Origin: Bifidobacteriaceae bacterium
GTDB lineage: Bacteria; Actinomycetota; Actinomycetes; Actinomycetales; Bifidobacteriaceae
DNA length: 64,000 bases
Assembly: GCA_022650895.1 (NCBI GenBank)
Contig: JALCQC010000004.1
Coordinates: forward strand, 1 to 64,000
Reading direction: 5' to 3'
Below are positions 27,662-37,017 of this stretch, piece after piece. The position numbers and the translations under genes are program-made. The notes beneath the pieces were generated by a model. The model saw nothing but the letters and a program-made list of their open reading frames with translations, was not told the origin of the DNA and did not search any database. Position 1 is the first letter of the stretch, and each line of letters starts with the position of its first letter.

Positions 27662-28481
27662 TCAACCAACTGTTTTCTCCGACGTAGAAGGTAGCGATTC
27701 CGAGTACGCAGAGGATCTTGTACTGGCGTTGCACCTTGCGGACGCCGCCGACGCCATTACTTCCGTGCGCTTTGGCGCCATGGACCTGCATGTGGAGCAG
27801 AAGCCTGACCACACGCCGGTGACTGACGCAGACAAGGCCACGGAGGCCAAGATCCGTGAGATTCTCGGGAAGGAACGTCCAACCGACGTGGTGTACGGAG
27901 AGGAACTCGGGAAGGTGGAGTCGAACGGCCGCCGCTGGATTCTCGATCCCATCGACGGCACCAAGAATTTCGTTCGTGGCGTTCCCGTGTGGGGAACCTT
28001 GATCGGTCTGGAAGTGGAGAGGCAGCTCGTTCTGGGAGTTGTTTCCGCACCCATGCTGAAGTCTCGCTGGTATGCGGCGCTGGGTGGCGGCGCATGGAAG
28101 CGGTATGACGGCGGAGCGCCCCGGCGACTCCATGTGTCGCATGTCGCCGATCTTTCAGACGCCTCCATCTCCTTCTCCTCGCTGAGCGGGTGGAGGGACG
28201 CGGGAATTCGAGACAATGTCATTGCGTTGACCGACGCGGTGTGGCGCGTTCGTGGCTTCGGAGATTTCTGGCAGTACATGCTGCTCGCCGAGGGTGCCAT
28301 TGACGTCGCCGCCGAGCCCGAACTGGATCTTTACGACATGGGTGCTCTCGTTACCATCGTGACGGAGGCGGGTGGCCGCTTCACCGATCTGCGGGGGAAT
28401 CCCGGCCCGTGGGGTGGCAATGCCGTCGCCAGCAACGGACTTCTCCACGAGGATGCCCTGCGGTACTTGGGTCTGAAGTAG
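27654..28481 (+). CDS. inositol monophosphatase-family phosphatase, probable histidinol-phosphatase (HisN type)
   Basis: Mg2+-dependent phosphatase of 275 residues. The metal-binding motifs are TPVTDADKATE, GEE (in VVYGEELG), LDPIDGTKNFVRG and a C-terminal ELDLYDMGALVTIVTEAGG. In actinobacteria lacking HisB-type phosphatases, IMPase-like HisN completes histidine synthesis by dephosphorylating histidinol phosphate, and the gene is commonly next to aroA, as here. Start at 27654 with an 8-base overlap of aroA, so the pair is translationally coupled. Inositol or PAP phosphatase activity remains possible. Confidence 0.85.
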   Translation: MSDQPTVFSDVEGSDSEYAEDLVLALHLADAADAITSVRFGAMDLHVEQKPDHTPVTDADKATEAKIREILGKERPTDVVYGEELGKVESNGRRWILDPIDGTKNFVRGVPVWGTLIGLEVERQLVLGVVSAPMLKSRWYAALGGGAWKRYDGGAPRRLHVSHVADLSDASISFSSLSGWRDAGIRDNVIALTDAVWRVRGFGDFWQYMLLAEGAIDVAAEPELDLYDMGALVTIVTEAGGRFTDLRGNPGPWGGNAVASNGLLHEDALRYLGLK

Positions 28482-28572
28482 GAACTAGGCAACGCAGTGC
28501 CTCCGTGAAAGAGACGATGTGTAACCGGTCTCTGGTGGTTGGTTTGTAATGAAAGAAACACCTCACAATATA

Positions 28573-28611
28573 AAGAAATGCTCCGAACCCGTTGGGCTAG
28601 GAGCATTTCTT
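28573..28611. terminator. bidirectional terminator between hisN-like gene and ackA
   Basis: A perfect 12-bp stem, AAGAAATGCTCC (28573-28584) with GGAGCATTTCTT (28600-28611), and a 15-nt loop lie between convergent genes; the A/T ends provide tails for either strand. Confidence 0.85.
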
Positions 28612-28643
28612 ATCTGTGTTTGAGACAGTGTTTTGAGACTGAA

Positions 28644-29870
28644 TCAGGCCTCGAACTTGTGACCGTAAGTGTCGCCTTCAGCTGCGATCTTTGCGGACTT
28701 GCGTGCGATGGCGAGTTCCTCGTTGGTTGGAATGACAGCGACGATGACGGAGCTGTCAGGAGTGGAGATGATGCGTGGCTCCTTGCTGCGGGTGTCGTTC
28801 TTCTCCTCGTCGAGCTTCACACCGAACGGAGCGAGCTTGTGGATGACGGACCGGCGAACGATCTCGTCGTTCTCACCCACGCCTGCGGTGAAGGTGATGA
28901 CGTCGAGGCCACCCATTTGAGCGGTGTAGTTGCCGATGTAGCTGACGATGCGGTGCACGTAGATGTCGAGTGCGAGCTTCGCGTCCTCGTTGCCTTCGGA
29001 GATGAGACGGTGGACTTCGCGCATGTCGCCGAAGCCTGTCATTCCCATCATGCCGGACTTCTTGTTGAAGAGGTCATCGAGCTCGTCGACGCTCATGTGG
29101 GCGTTGCGGATGAGGTGGAACACGGCTGCCGGATCGATGTCGCCGGTGCGGCCGCCCATGACAAGGCCTTCAAGCGGGGTGAGACCCATGGAGGTCTCGA
29201 TGGGCTTGCCAGAGACCTGGGCGGATGCGGAAGCGCCATTGCCGATGTGCAGGACGATCTGCTTGAGACCTTCCGCCGGCTTGCCGATGAAGTCGGGGAC
29301 GACGCCGCCGATGTATTCGTGGCTGGTGCCGTGTGCGCCGTAACGCTTGATCTTGTACTTCTCGGCGACTTCCTTGTTCAACGCATAGGTGGAAGCGGCC
29401 TTGGGGAGCTGGGTGAAGAACGAGCTGTCGAAGACGGCGATCTGAGGAACGTTCGGCATCAGATCGCGCATGACCTCGATACCCTTGGCCTCAGGACCGT
29501 TGTGCAGAGGAGCGAGGACCGCAAGTTCCTTGATCTTGGCAATGACTTCGTCGGTCGCCAGGGCAGGCTGTGGGAAGGTGGAGCCTCCCTGAACCACACG
29601 GTGGCCAACGGCGACGATTCCGGCCTCGTCGAGGTCCGGACCGTACTCCTTGAAGAAGCCGAGAACGCGCTTCAGACCGGTTGCGTGGTCTGGAACCTTC
29701 TCTTCGAGCTCATGCTTCTCGCCGTTGTACTCATGCTTGTAATGGCCATCGATGGGCTCGCCGATCTTCTCGACGAGACCTGAGGCCAGGCCTTCTCCTG
29801 ATTCAAGGTCGACGAGCTGATACTTGATTGAGCTCGAACCGGCATTGATGACAAGGACGGTTTTTGCCAT
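28644..29870 (-). CDS. ackA: acetate kinase
   Basis: Converts acetyl phosphate and ADP to acetate and ATP, the main ATP-yielding step of the bifid shunt, using acetyl phosphate made by phosphoketolase. It is 408 residues. Motifs: VLVINAGSSSIKYQLV at the N-terminus, FDSSFFTQLPKAASTYAL, GAHGTSHEYIG, LHIGNGASASA and MGLTPLEGLVMGGRTGDIDP, then TFTAGVGEN near the C-terminus. The start at 29870 has GGAGG nine bases upstream; a longer frame reaches 29954 but lacks homologous residues. pta lies 260 bases upstream on the same strand but is separated by its own terminator. Confidence 0.98.
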   Translation of the reverse strand: MAKTVLVINAGSSSIKYQLVDLESGEGLASGLVEKIGEPIDGHYKHEYNGEKHELEEKVPDHATGLKRVLGFFKEYGPDLDEAGIVAVGHRVVQGGSTFPQPALATDEVIAKIKELAVLAPLHNGPEAKGIEVMRDLMPNVPQIAVFDSSFFTQLPKAASTYALNKEVAEKYKIKRYGAHGTSHEYIGGVVPDFIGKPAEGLKQIVLHIGNGASASAQVSGKPIETSMGLTPLEGLVMGGRTGDIDPAAVFHLIRNAHMSVDELDDLFNKKSGMMGMTGFGDMREVHRLISEGNEDAKLALDIYVHRIVSYIGNYTAQMGGLDVITFTAGVGENDEIVRRSVIHKLAPFGVKLDEEKNDTRSKEPRIISTPDSSVIVAVIPTNEELAIARKSAKIAAEGDTYGHKFEA

Positions 29871-30051
29871 TGGGGGCATCCTCCATCTAGATTTTGGGCA
29901 CGCAGATACCATGCCCACGGGATTGTTTTCCTTTAGTGACACTACTCGGCGCACGATACAACGCAGTGAAAAATACCGCTGTCGTCCGTGCTATCGCACC
30001 GCGTTACTGCATTCACATTTCACTGCATCGCCGAACACTACTATCACGGCG

Positions 30052-30092
30052 AAAAAAGACGCCGGAACCCAGAAAAGGGAAGCCGGCGTCTT
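30052..30092 (-). terminator. terminator of pta
   Basis: A 10-bp stem, AAGACGCCGG (30056-30065) with CCGGCGTCTT (30083-30092), continues on the minus strand into a T tract (the complement of AAAAAA at 30052-30057), just past the pta stop at 30130. Confidence 0.85.
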
Positions 30093-30129
30093 CGGCTTTA
30101 CAACGTCATTTTTTGCAACGTCACTGCGC

Positions 30130-31872
30130 TCAGTTCGTCTGTGCGCTGATGGCGGTGAGAGCGATGGTGTTGATGATGTCGCGGGTGAGTGCGCCGCGGG
30201 ACAGATCGTTCACCGGTTTGCGCAGACCCTGCAGAACCGGGCCGATGGCGGTGGCGCCGCTGGTGCGCTGCACGGCCTTGTATCCGATGTTGCCAGCGGA
30301 GAGGTTGGGGAACACGAAGGTGTTCACATGACCTGCGTACGGGTTGCCGTTCGCCTTCTTCTCTGCGACGTCTGGGTCCCAGGCGGCATCGAACTGAATG
30401 GGACCGACGATTTTGAGGTCAGGATCGTTTTCCTCGGCAATCTTCTCGGCCTCGGTGACCAAGTCGACATCGGGACCTGAGCCTGAACCGAGCGTGGAGT
30501 AAGTGAGCATGCCCACGACGGGGTCGATGCCGAACGCCTCGGCCGTGCGGGCGGACTGTTGTGCGATCTCTGCCAGTTGTTCTGCCGTCGGATTGAGGTT
30601 GATGGCGCAGTCGGCGAAGACGCTGACGCGATCCTCGAGGCACATAAGGAAGGCGCCGGAAACGATGTGGTCGCCGGGATTCGTCTTGATGATCTGCAGC
30701 GCAGGGCGGACGGTGTTCGCCGTCGAGTGCTTTGCGCCGGAGACCATGCCGTCTGCCATGCCGAGCTGAATGAGCATGGTGCCGAAATAGCTCGGATCCC
30801 GCAGGGTGGTCGCAGCCTTCTCCTCCGTCATTCCCTTGTGAGCGCGCAGTTTGACGAGTTCTGCGATCATACGAGCGAGAACGGCTTCATCGTTCATGGA
30901 CTGGAAGGAGGCCTTTTCAGCGATGGCTGCGCCGAGATCCAGCTTTTCCGCCTGCGCGAGGATCTGCTCCTTTTCGCCGACGATGATGAGGTCTGCGATG
31001 TTGCGATCAAGCAGGTAATCCGCGGCCTGCAGAATGCGGTCGTCGTCACCTTCGGGAAGAACGATCGTCTTCTTGTTGGACTTCGCCATCGCCAGTAGCG
31101 AGTACTGGAAGCAGGAGGGTGTGACGACGGTGGTGACGGGCTTCGCCAAGGTTTCGAGCACGTCATCGATGCGGACGGCGTCGGTGAAGACCTTTGCACG
31201 TCGTTCGATGGCCGCCTCCGTGTCGAGACCGGCGATGTCGGCCGGCGGCACGCACCAGAGGGGAAGGTCGAGAGTGCGCAGAGAACGGGGGGCGATATTC
31301 TTCTGCTCGGGGGTGCAGGGGCTGATGAAGACACCAGCGACGGGAGCTCCGCTCGCTTCGACGGCTGCCACGGAAGCCTTGATGGTTTCGGCGAGCTCAT
31401 AGGAGGAGCGGCCCGTTCCCTCCACGGCGATGACGACCGATGACTGCAGATCGGCGGCAATGAGGGAATTGTTGACCATCTTGCCCGGGTAGGCGATGGG
31501 GGTGTAGTCCGAGCCGATGATGAGTGTGTAATCGGCCTTCTTCAAGTCTTCTGACTCGTAGAATTTGGTGACGATGTCGAGGCGGGCGTTCGCAAGATTC
31601 TCGCGGATGGAACGCGGCTTCGCTCCGATGTGGGCGTCGTGGTTCTCATTTGCTCCCTCGACCTTTTCGAACGATCGGGCGGCCGCGAGGAACAAATCGG
31701 TGGTGTGCTCACCGTGGGCGCTCGCCGGGCGGTAGATGCTGGGGGAGTCGAACTTTGTGGAAAGGGCTTTGAGTAGACCGATGGCCACGGTGTTTCGGCC
31801 CTCGCCTCCTTCGGGACTGAAAAGATAGAGACGGTCAGTAACTCGTTCTCCGTGCATTGGAGCGATTTCCAT
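30130..31872 (-). CDS. pta: phosphate acetyltransferase (long, two-domain form)
   Basis: Interconverts acetyl phosphate and acetyl-CoA. It is 580 residues. The N-terminal BioD/DRTGG-like regulatory portion starts with RLYLFSPEGGEGRNTVAIGLL. The C-terminal catalytic PTA domain begins about residue 265 (KTIVLPEGDDDRILQAADYL) and contains GMADGMVSGAKHSTANTVRPALQII and FPNLSAGNIGYKAVQR. The start at 31872 follows AAGGAGAA; an upstream in-frame ATG at 31908 is less likely. With xfp and ackA it connects acetyl phosphate with acetyl-CoA for biosynthesis. The catalytic domain is highly conserved. Confidence 0.97.
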   Translation of the reverse strand: MEIAPMHGERVTDRLYLFSPEGGEGRNTVAIGLLKALSTKFDSPSIYRPASAHGEHTTDLFLAAARSFEKVEGANENHDAHIGAKPRSIRENLANARLDIVTKFYESEDLKKADYTLIIGSDYTPIAYPGKMVNNSLIAADLQSSVVIAVEGTGRSSYELAETIKASVAAVEASGAPVAGVFISPCTPEQKNIAPRSLRTLDLPLWCVPPADIAGLDTEAAIERRAKVFTDAVRIDDVLETLAKPVTTVVTPSCFQYSLLAMAKSNKKTIVLPEGDDDRILQAADYLLDRNIADLIIVGEKEQILAQAEKLDLGAAIAEKASFQSMNDEAVLARMIAELVKLRAHKGMTEEKAATTLRDPSYFGTMLIQLGMADGMVSGAKHSTANTVRPALQIIKTNPGDHIVSGAFLMCLEDRVSVFADCAINLNPTAEQLAEIAQQSARTAEAFGIDPVVGMLTYSTLGSGSGPDVDLVTEAEKIAEENDPDLKIVGPIQFDAAWDPDVAEKKANGNPYAGHVNTFVFPNLSAGNIGYKAVQRTSGATAIGPVLQGLRKPVNDLSRGALTRDIINTIALTAISAQTN

Positions 31873-32027
31873 ATGTTCTCCTTGTAAGTGGCGTGGCTTC
31901 TTCGTCACACGCTCATGAGGTCTATGTCGTACAACTTCGATTTTATCGGGTTATCGCGAAGTCAACACGATGATTTCTAAAATTTTCCGAGGATAAAAAG
32001 TGAGACATTTCACATTTATCAGGTTGC

Positions 32028-33035
32028 CTATTCTCGCAAAACCTGCTTGGCCGTCTCTTGGTCTATCACGAGGTGGGTCACGTAGCCCGCGTTCAGAGCA
32101 ACTTTGAGTGCCTGTGCCTTCTCCACGTCGGCGACGACGAAGAGACGCAGAGGAACTTTAAGCAGTTCACTGATCGGCATGCCTGTTGTTCTCCTGTTGA
32201 CGGCGACGTCACTGGTGCTGCCGTCCTCACGGAAAAAGACGGAGGCGAGGTTACCGATGACGTGGTCCTCCTTCAGCAGCTGCCTGTCACGTGCCGAGAT
32301 GGCCTGTGAACTGAACAGAAGACTGGGCTGATTACCGGCAGGGGTCCCCATGGAGGTGATGATGAGATCGAGGGTTTTGCGCATCTGAAGAAGGTGCTGA
32401 ATACTGGGTTCCTTGAACATCATCTGCTTCGTTCTCTCCGAACTGAAGATGGCGGGGACGGGGAAGAGGTAGACGGGGGCGTCGAAGGCGGCTCCGAAAC
32501 GGGAGAGGATCTGGGTGACGTAATTCTCGCCGTAGAGCATTGAATCACCGAAACCGTGCAGCTGCATGATGGTGATATCGGAGTGCTGCTGACGGGTGAG
32601 TTGGAGAGAAACCGCTTCGATGGTGCGGCCCCAGGTCACGCCGATTTTCATGGAGGGCTTGACCAGGGTGCCGAGCCAGGTGGCAGCGTCGCGGCCCACC
32701 TCAAGACGGCGGGATTGAATGTCGGTGACTCCGCTTGTCTCTGTCACCACGACCGAAATACCGTATTTTCTCCGCAGTCGTTCCTGCAGTTCTCCGGCGG
32801 AATCTTTCTCACGGTGCACGTTGAACTCGATGACATTGCGTTCCCGCGCCAGAGCTAAAAGTCTAGAGACGGTGGAGCGCGATACTCCCAGCTGATGGGC
32901 CACTGACTCGATCTTGAGCCCCTGAACCCAATAGAGTTCGGCCGCGTCGGCGATGCGCTCGCGGGTGGTGCGTTTACCGGAAGTTTTTTGCACGCGCAGG
33001 GAGTGGGATTGAGGATTCTGCATTTGTGTCACCAT
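32028..33035 (-). CDS. SorC-family sugar-phosphate responsive transcriptional regulator
   Basis: 335 residues. The N-terminal HTH (ELYWVQGLKIESVAHQLGVSRSTVSRLLALAR) is followed by the SorC sugar-binding domain (GVTWGRTIEAVSLQL; later GNLASVFFREDGS). SorC/DeoR-like regulators bind a phosphorylated sugar intermediate of the pathway they control. It is divergent from the MFS-kinase-dehydrogenase-isomerase operon and probably regulates it. The start is taken at 33035 (MVTQMQNPQ); an ATG at 33023 is equally possible, and the frame upstream to 33194 crosses the promoter region. No Shine-Dalgarno is seen, so the mRNA may be leaderless. Confidence 0.92.
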   Translation of the reverse strand: MVTQMQNPQSHSLRVQKTSGKRTTRERIADAAELYWVQGLKIESVAHQLGVSRSTVSRLLALARERNVIEFNVHREKDSAGELQERLRRKYGISVVVTETSGVTDIQSRRLEVGRDAATWLGTLVKPSMKIGVTWGRTIEAVSLQLTRQQHSDITIMQLHGFGDSMLYGENYVTQILSRFGAAFDAPVYLFPVPAIFSSERTKQMMFKEPSIQHLLQMRKTLDLIITSMGTPAGNQPSLLFSSQAISARDRQLLKEDHVIGNLASVFFREDGSTSDVAVNRRTTGMPISELLKVPLRLFVVADVEKAQALKVALNAGYVTHLVIDQETAKQVLRE

Positions 33036-33048
33036 ACGATAAATAATA

Positions 33049-33112
33049 TGACACATTTTCCCAAATAGGTTCTTGAAAACTCTAAATCTGATATTCAGTT
33101 GATACATTTTCC
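33049..33112. promoter_or_regulatory. putative paired operator for the SorC regulator
   Basis: Two near-identical 13-mers, TGACACATTTTCC (33049-33061) and TGATACATTTTCC (33100-33112), lie 51 bases apart, close to five helical turns, in the divergent gap between the regulator and the transporter gene. Confidence 0.5.
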
Positions 33113-33149
33113 AACGAGAGCTCATACGAAGCACAAAGGAGTGGAACGT

Positions 33150-34523
33150 ATGCCACAAATAGACAGCATCGATCAACCGATGGCACGGAGCCATTACCGT
33201 TGGATCGTCCTCAGCACCATTTTCGTCGGCTATGTCATCTGCATGGCTGACCGTTCGAACATCGGCACCATTCTCCCAATGGTTCGCAGTGAGTTCGGAA
33301 TCAACAACTTCACAGCGGGAGCCGTCTCGTCCCTCTTCTTCCTCGGGTACGCGATCTCACAGATTCCCGCCGGACTCGTGATGGGGAAGAAGGGGACTCG
33401 AACGATCGTCTCCGTGGCCATCCTAGGATTCTCCGTTATCACTTTCCTGCTTGGGCACAGCGTCAGCGCAGTGATGCTCCTCGTTCTCAGGCTCGTCTTG
33501 GGTCTCATCGAGGGCGCCACCCCGGTGGGCATGACCTCGACCATCAACGCATGGTTCCCCTTCAAGGAGAAGGGCACTGCCACAGGCGTCTACATCGCCT
33601 CCACCATGCTCGCCCCTATCCTCGCGCCGATTGTGGCGACACAGATTTCGACGGCGTATGGGTGGCGCAACGTCTTCATCTATGTATCAGCGATTCCGGC
33701 CTTCATCATGGCTTTTGTCTTCTTCTTCGTGGTGCGCTCGCATCCATGGCAGTCTAAGCACGTCAATAAGGCGGAGCTTGAACACATCACCGGTGACGCC
33801 GCACAAGGGAAAGGCACGGCACGCGATTTTGGGAACATGGGAGTCCTCGACAAGATCATCCGACTCAAATCATTGAAGCCTCTGCAGACCAATAAGGAGG
33901 TGCTCTCTTCGTGGAGCATCTGGGGTGTGACCTTGGCCTACTTCTGCATGAACAATGTTCTTTATGGAATGATCACGTGGATCCCGAGCTATCTGCATGC
34001 GGCGCGCGGCTATGACGTCATCTCCATGGGTTGGATGTCCTCCATGCCGTACATCGGTGGTTTCGTCGGTGCGCTTCTGGGTGGAGTCGTCTCCGACAAG
34101 GTTTTCCACGGTCGCCGCAAGCCCACCATGATGCTGACCGCCATTCTCACTGCCGTCATGATGGGAATCCTGCTGGTAACGCCGGATAATTCCGCAATCC
34201 TTGCACTTGTTCTCATTCTGGCCGGCTTCTTCCTCAACATCGGATGGTCGTCCTTCACTTCGGTGGCTATGAACATGACGACAACCACGACCTATCCCTT
34301 CGCCATCTCCATCATCAATTCCGGTGGAAACCTCGGAGGCTTCTTCTCGCCAATGATCGTGGGGGCAGTTCTTGACCTCACTGGAAACTACACAGTCGCC
34401 TTCAGCTACTTCGTCTTTATTCTGATCGCGGCCTTCATCATTCTGCTCACGTTGCATGAGTTCCGCCCCAGCGTCGACAGAACGGCAGCGGTGAAGCCCA
34501 TCGCGGCAGTGGAACACAACTGA
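33150..34523 (+). CDS. MFS transporter, anion:cation symporter family (acid sugar uptake)
   Basis: 457 residues with about 12 membrane segments. YRWIVLSTIFVGYVICMADRSNIG and the SSLFFLGYAISQIPAGLV loop resemble the ACS family (hexuronate, tartrate, galactonate, threonate type carriers), as does the cytoplasmic motif AWFPFKEKGTATGVYIAS. The start at 33150 has AAGGAGT seven bases upstream. It is the first gene of the operon and, given the downstream DUF1537 kinase and PdxA2-like enzyme, probably imports a four-carbon sugar acid. The substrate is inferred from context. Confidence 0.9.
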   Translation: MPQIDSIDQPMARSHYRWIVLSTIFVGYVICMADRSNIGTILPMVRSEFGINNFTAGAVSSLFFLGYAISQIPAGLVMGKKGTRTIVSVAILGFSVITFLLGHSVSAVMLLVLRLVLGLIEGATPVGMTSTINAWFPFKEKGTATGVYIASTMLAPILAPIVATQISTAYGWRNVFIYVSAIPAFIMAFVFFFVVRSHPWQSKHVNKAELEHITGDAAQGKGTARDFGNMGVLDKIIRLKSLKPLQTNKEVLSSWSIWGVTLAYFCMNNVLYGMITWIPSYLHAARGYDVISMGWMSSMPYIGGFVGALLGGVVSDKVFHGRRKPTMMLTAILTAVMMGILLVTPDNSAILALVLILAGFFLNIGWSSFTSVAMNMTTTTTYPFAISIINSGGNLGGFFSPMIVGAVLDLTGNYTVAFSYFVFILIAAFIILLTLHEFRPSVDRTAAVKPIAAVEHN

Positions 34524-34540
34524 GTCAAAGGAGACTTATC

Positions 34541-35932
34541 ATGACTGAAATTGGAATCGTCGCCGACGACGTCACTGGAGGAACCACCGTCGGAGCGCTC
34601 TTCGCCCGCATCGGTTGCGCCCCCACACTTTTCTACGACTACAAGCGTGTCGCCAGTAACGCTGACCCTCATGACCGGGCGATCATCGTCAGCTCGAATT
34701 CAAGGACGTCAAGTCCGGAGGAAGCCTTCAGCCGGGTGAGGGAGGCGACTCAAAGTCTCAAGAATCTCGGTGTCCATCAGTTCTCGAAGAGGATAGACAC
34801 CACGTTGCGAGGAAACATCGGGGCAGAGATCCAAGGTATGCTCAGCGTGCTGAGTGCCGATCATGTTGCGCTCGTGGTCCCTTCCATGCCACAGTCCAAG
34901 AAGATTCTTGTGGGTGGATATTCACTCATCGATTCAAGTCTTCTCGACGACACCGCCGTGGCCCATGATGTGAGGACTCCGGTCACCGGCTCCCACGTTC
35001 CCACACTTCTGCAGGCTCAGTTCGACGAGAGGGTGGAGCATGTCTCGCTGGCGATCATCCGTGATGGAGCTCGCGCAATCCGTGCGAAGCTCGAGTCCCT
35101 CATCGAGGATGATTGCCGAGTCATTGTCCTTGATGCTGTCACACTTGGGCAAATTGATGACATTGCCGAAGCCGCAGTCGCGTTGCCTCAGAATGTCGTG
35201 GCTGTTGACCCTGGTCCTTTTACCCTGTCCCTTGCCCTGCATCGAGGATCCGTGAGCAAGTGCGCTCACTTGGATCAGGCAGTTCGCGAGACGTGCAGGC
35301 CCGACGATGTCGGCACGGTCATGGTGATCGCAGGAAGTGCTACCTCGGTGACCTATCACCAGATGACTCGTCTGCTCAAGGAACCAGGAACGGTGGCGTT
35401 ACTTGCCGAACCTCTCAAGCTCATTTCAAGCGACTCCTCGATAGTGGAATCCGAGATGTCGAAGCTGGTAGGTCAAGCTCGGGAAATCTTCTCGGGAACT
35501 CGTCCACGCGTCGCCATCCTTGCGGTGAGCAGCGCTATCACCGGCGATGTCTCCTGCACCCACGAAGAGTTGGAATCTGCGAGTGGCATGAGTGCCAACG
35601 AGGCATCGAATCTCTTGACGGAAAGATTGGGCACGCTTGCGCGCCGAGTTTGCGACGTGGTGGGACGTGACCAGATCAGTGGCTTCTATCTCACCGGCGG
35701 TGACACCGTCGTGCGCGTATGGGAGTCCTTGGGTGCCAACGGAATCAAACTGACCGATTACGTCATTCCGCAAGTCGACCAGTCGGAGGTCATCGGCGGT
35801 CCTTACGGAGGCGTTCCGGTCGTCTGCAAAGGCGGAATGACAGGTACGGAAGTCACTGCCGTGCAGGCAATCAATCGTCTGTTCGATGTGAACAGGATGA
35901 ATAAAGCAATGGAAATGGAGACAACGGTATGA
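34541..35932 (+). CDS. four-carbon acid sugar kinase (DUF1537 family)
   Basis: ATP-dependent kinase of 463 residues. The N-terminal acid-sugar-binding domain begins IGIVADDVTGGTTVGALFA (the family's DD-TG-x-x motif) and includes SKRIDTTLRGNIGAEI. The C-terminal nucleotide-binding domain contains YLTGGDTVVRV, GGPYGGVPVVCKGG and MTGTE. DUF1537 enzymes phosphorylate C4 of D-threonate, D-erythronate, or 3-oxo-tetronates. A PdxA2-type partner immediately downstream (4-base overlap) is the arrangement found with D-threonate/D-erythronate kinases rather than with the aldolase-linked OtnK type. Start at 34541 after AAAGGAGA. Confidence 0.9.
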   Translation: MTEIGIVADDVTGGTTVGALFARIGCAPTLFYDYKRVASNADPHDRAIIVSSNSRTSSPEEAFSRVREATQSLKNLGVHQFSKRIDTTLRGNIGAEIQGMLSVLSADHVALVVPSMPQSKKILVGGYSLIDSSLLDDTAVAHDVRTPVTGSHVPTLLQAQFDERVEHVSLAIIRDGARAIRAKLESLIEDDCRVIVLDAVTLGQIDDIAEAAVALPQNVVAVDPGPFTLSLALHRGSVSKCAHLDQAVRETCRPDDVGTVMVIAGSATSVTYHQMTRLLKEPGTVALLAEPLKLISSDSSIVESEMSKLVGQAREIFSGTRPRVAILAVSSAITGDVSCTHEELESASGMSANEASNLLTERLGTLARRVCDVVGRDQISGFYLTGGDTVVRVWESLGANGIKLTDYVIPQVDQSEVIGGPYGGVPVVCKGGMTGTEVTAVQAINRLFDVNRMNKAMEMETTV

Positions 35933-36969
35933 GTGCACATAAGCCAGTAACGGCCATCACTTTGGGAGACCCGGCGGGAATAGGTCCGGAGATTGTTCTC
36001 AAGACGATTCTGAGTCCCAAGATCTTTGAGGTCTGTGACCCCTTTGTCATCGGTCACCGGGACAGTCTGGAACAGGCGGCGAGGGTCCTCAAAATTCATG
36101 ACTTGAAGTTCAATATGATCGACGACCCCTCGCAGGCCCTTTATCGCCGCGGCATTATCGATTTGATGCAGACCGACGTCTGCAACGACGCTGTCATCGA
36201 ATACGGCAAGATTCAGAAGGACGCGGCCCTGCGTGCTTACTCCTACCTCGAGAAATCAGTTGAGTTGGGAATGGCCGGCAAGATCGATGCCGTTTCCACC
36301 TCTCCGATCAACAAGGCTGCGCTCAAGCTCGCTAACGTTCCCTACATTGGTCACACCGAGATTTATCAGGCGCTCACGAACTCTCCCTACGCGTTGACCA
36401 TGTTCAACGTTCACAAGCTGAGGGTCTTCTTCGTCAGCCGCCATGTCTCCCTGAGACAGGCTTGCGATCTGGCCAATCATGACCGCATTCTTGAGTTTCT
36501 CAAGAACATTGACACGGAATTCAAGAAGCTCGGCATCGAACACCCCACCATCGATGTCGCAGCACTGAATCCCCATGTCGGTGAGGGTGGCATGTTCGGC
36601 ACCGAGGAGATTACGGATATTGCGCCGGCCGTCAAAGATGCCCAAGCTCTTGGCATCCGTGCCCGCGGGCCTCTTTCGGCAGATGCGGTCTTCGCCATGA
36701 ACCTCGACGGGCACAGTGACTGCATCCTGTCGATGTACCACGATCAGGGCCACATCGGCTGCAAGACACTCGACTTCGAAAAGGCCGTCACCATCACTCT
36801 GGGTCTGCCTTTCATGCGCAGCTCCGTCGATCACGGAACGGCCTTTGACCTGGCTGGCAAGGGAATCGCTCAGGGCAACAGCATGATCGAGGCCACCCGT
36901 GTGGCGGCTCTGTACGCGCAGATGCAGCTTGACCACAAGCAGAAGGTGGAATCGACGCTCGCTGTTTGA
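35929..36969 (+). CDS. PdxA2-type 4-phospho-D-threonate (erythronate) 3-dehydrogenase
   Basis: 346 residues, PdxA family. ITLGDPAGIGPEIVLK at the N-terminus, YIGHTEIYQAL with the metal-binding His, ALNPHVGEGGMFG, and MYHDQGHIGCK are the family motifs. PdxA proper oxidises 4-phosphohydroxythreonine in vitamin B6 synthesis; PdxA2 homologs oxidise 4-phospho-D-threonate or -erythronate at C3, with decarboxylation to DHAP. The choice here rests on operon context: it overlaps the DUF1537 kinase gene as ATGA. NAD+-dependent, cytoplasmic. A role in B6 synthesis cannot be excluded from sequence, but no other pdx gene is near. Confidence 0.87.
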   Translation: MSAHKPVTAITLGDPAGIGPEIVLKTILSPKIFEVCDPFVIGHRDSLEQAARVLKIHDLKFNMIDDPSQALYRRGIIDLMQTDVCNDAVIEYGKIQKDAALRAYSYLEKSVELGMAGKIDAVSTSPINKAALKLANVPYIGHTEIYQALTNSPYALTMFNVHKLRVFFVSRHVSLRQACDLANHDRILEFLKNIDTEFKKLGIEHPTIDVAALNPHVGEGGMFGTEEITDIAPAVKDAQALGIRARGPLSADAVFAMNLDGHSDCILSMYHDQGHIGCKTLDFEKAVTITLGLPFMRSSVDHGTAFDLAGKGIAQGNSMIEATRVAALYAQMQLDHKQKVESTLAV

Positions 36970-37017
36970 TTTCCACTCTGCTAATGACTGTCATTGCACA
37001 AAGTCAAGGAAAGGACA

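Noticed and set aside
28539-29783. 414-codon open frame opposite ackA
   Set aside because: Antisense shadow; begins in the terminator and has Val/Asp/Glu-rich composition typical of such shadows.
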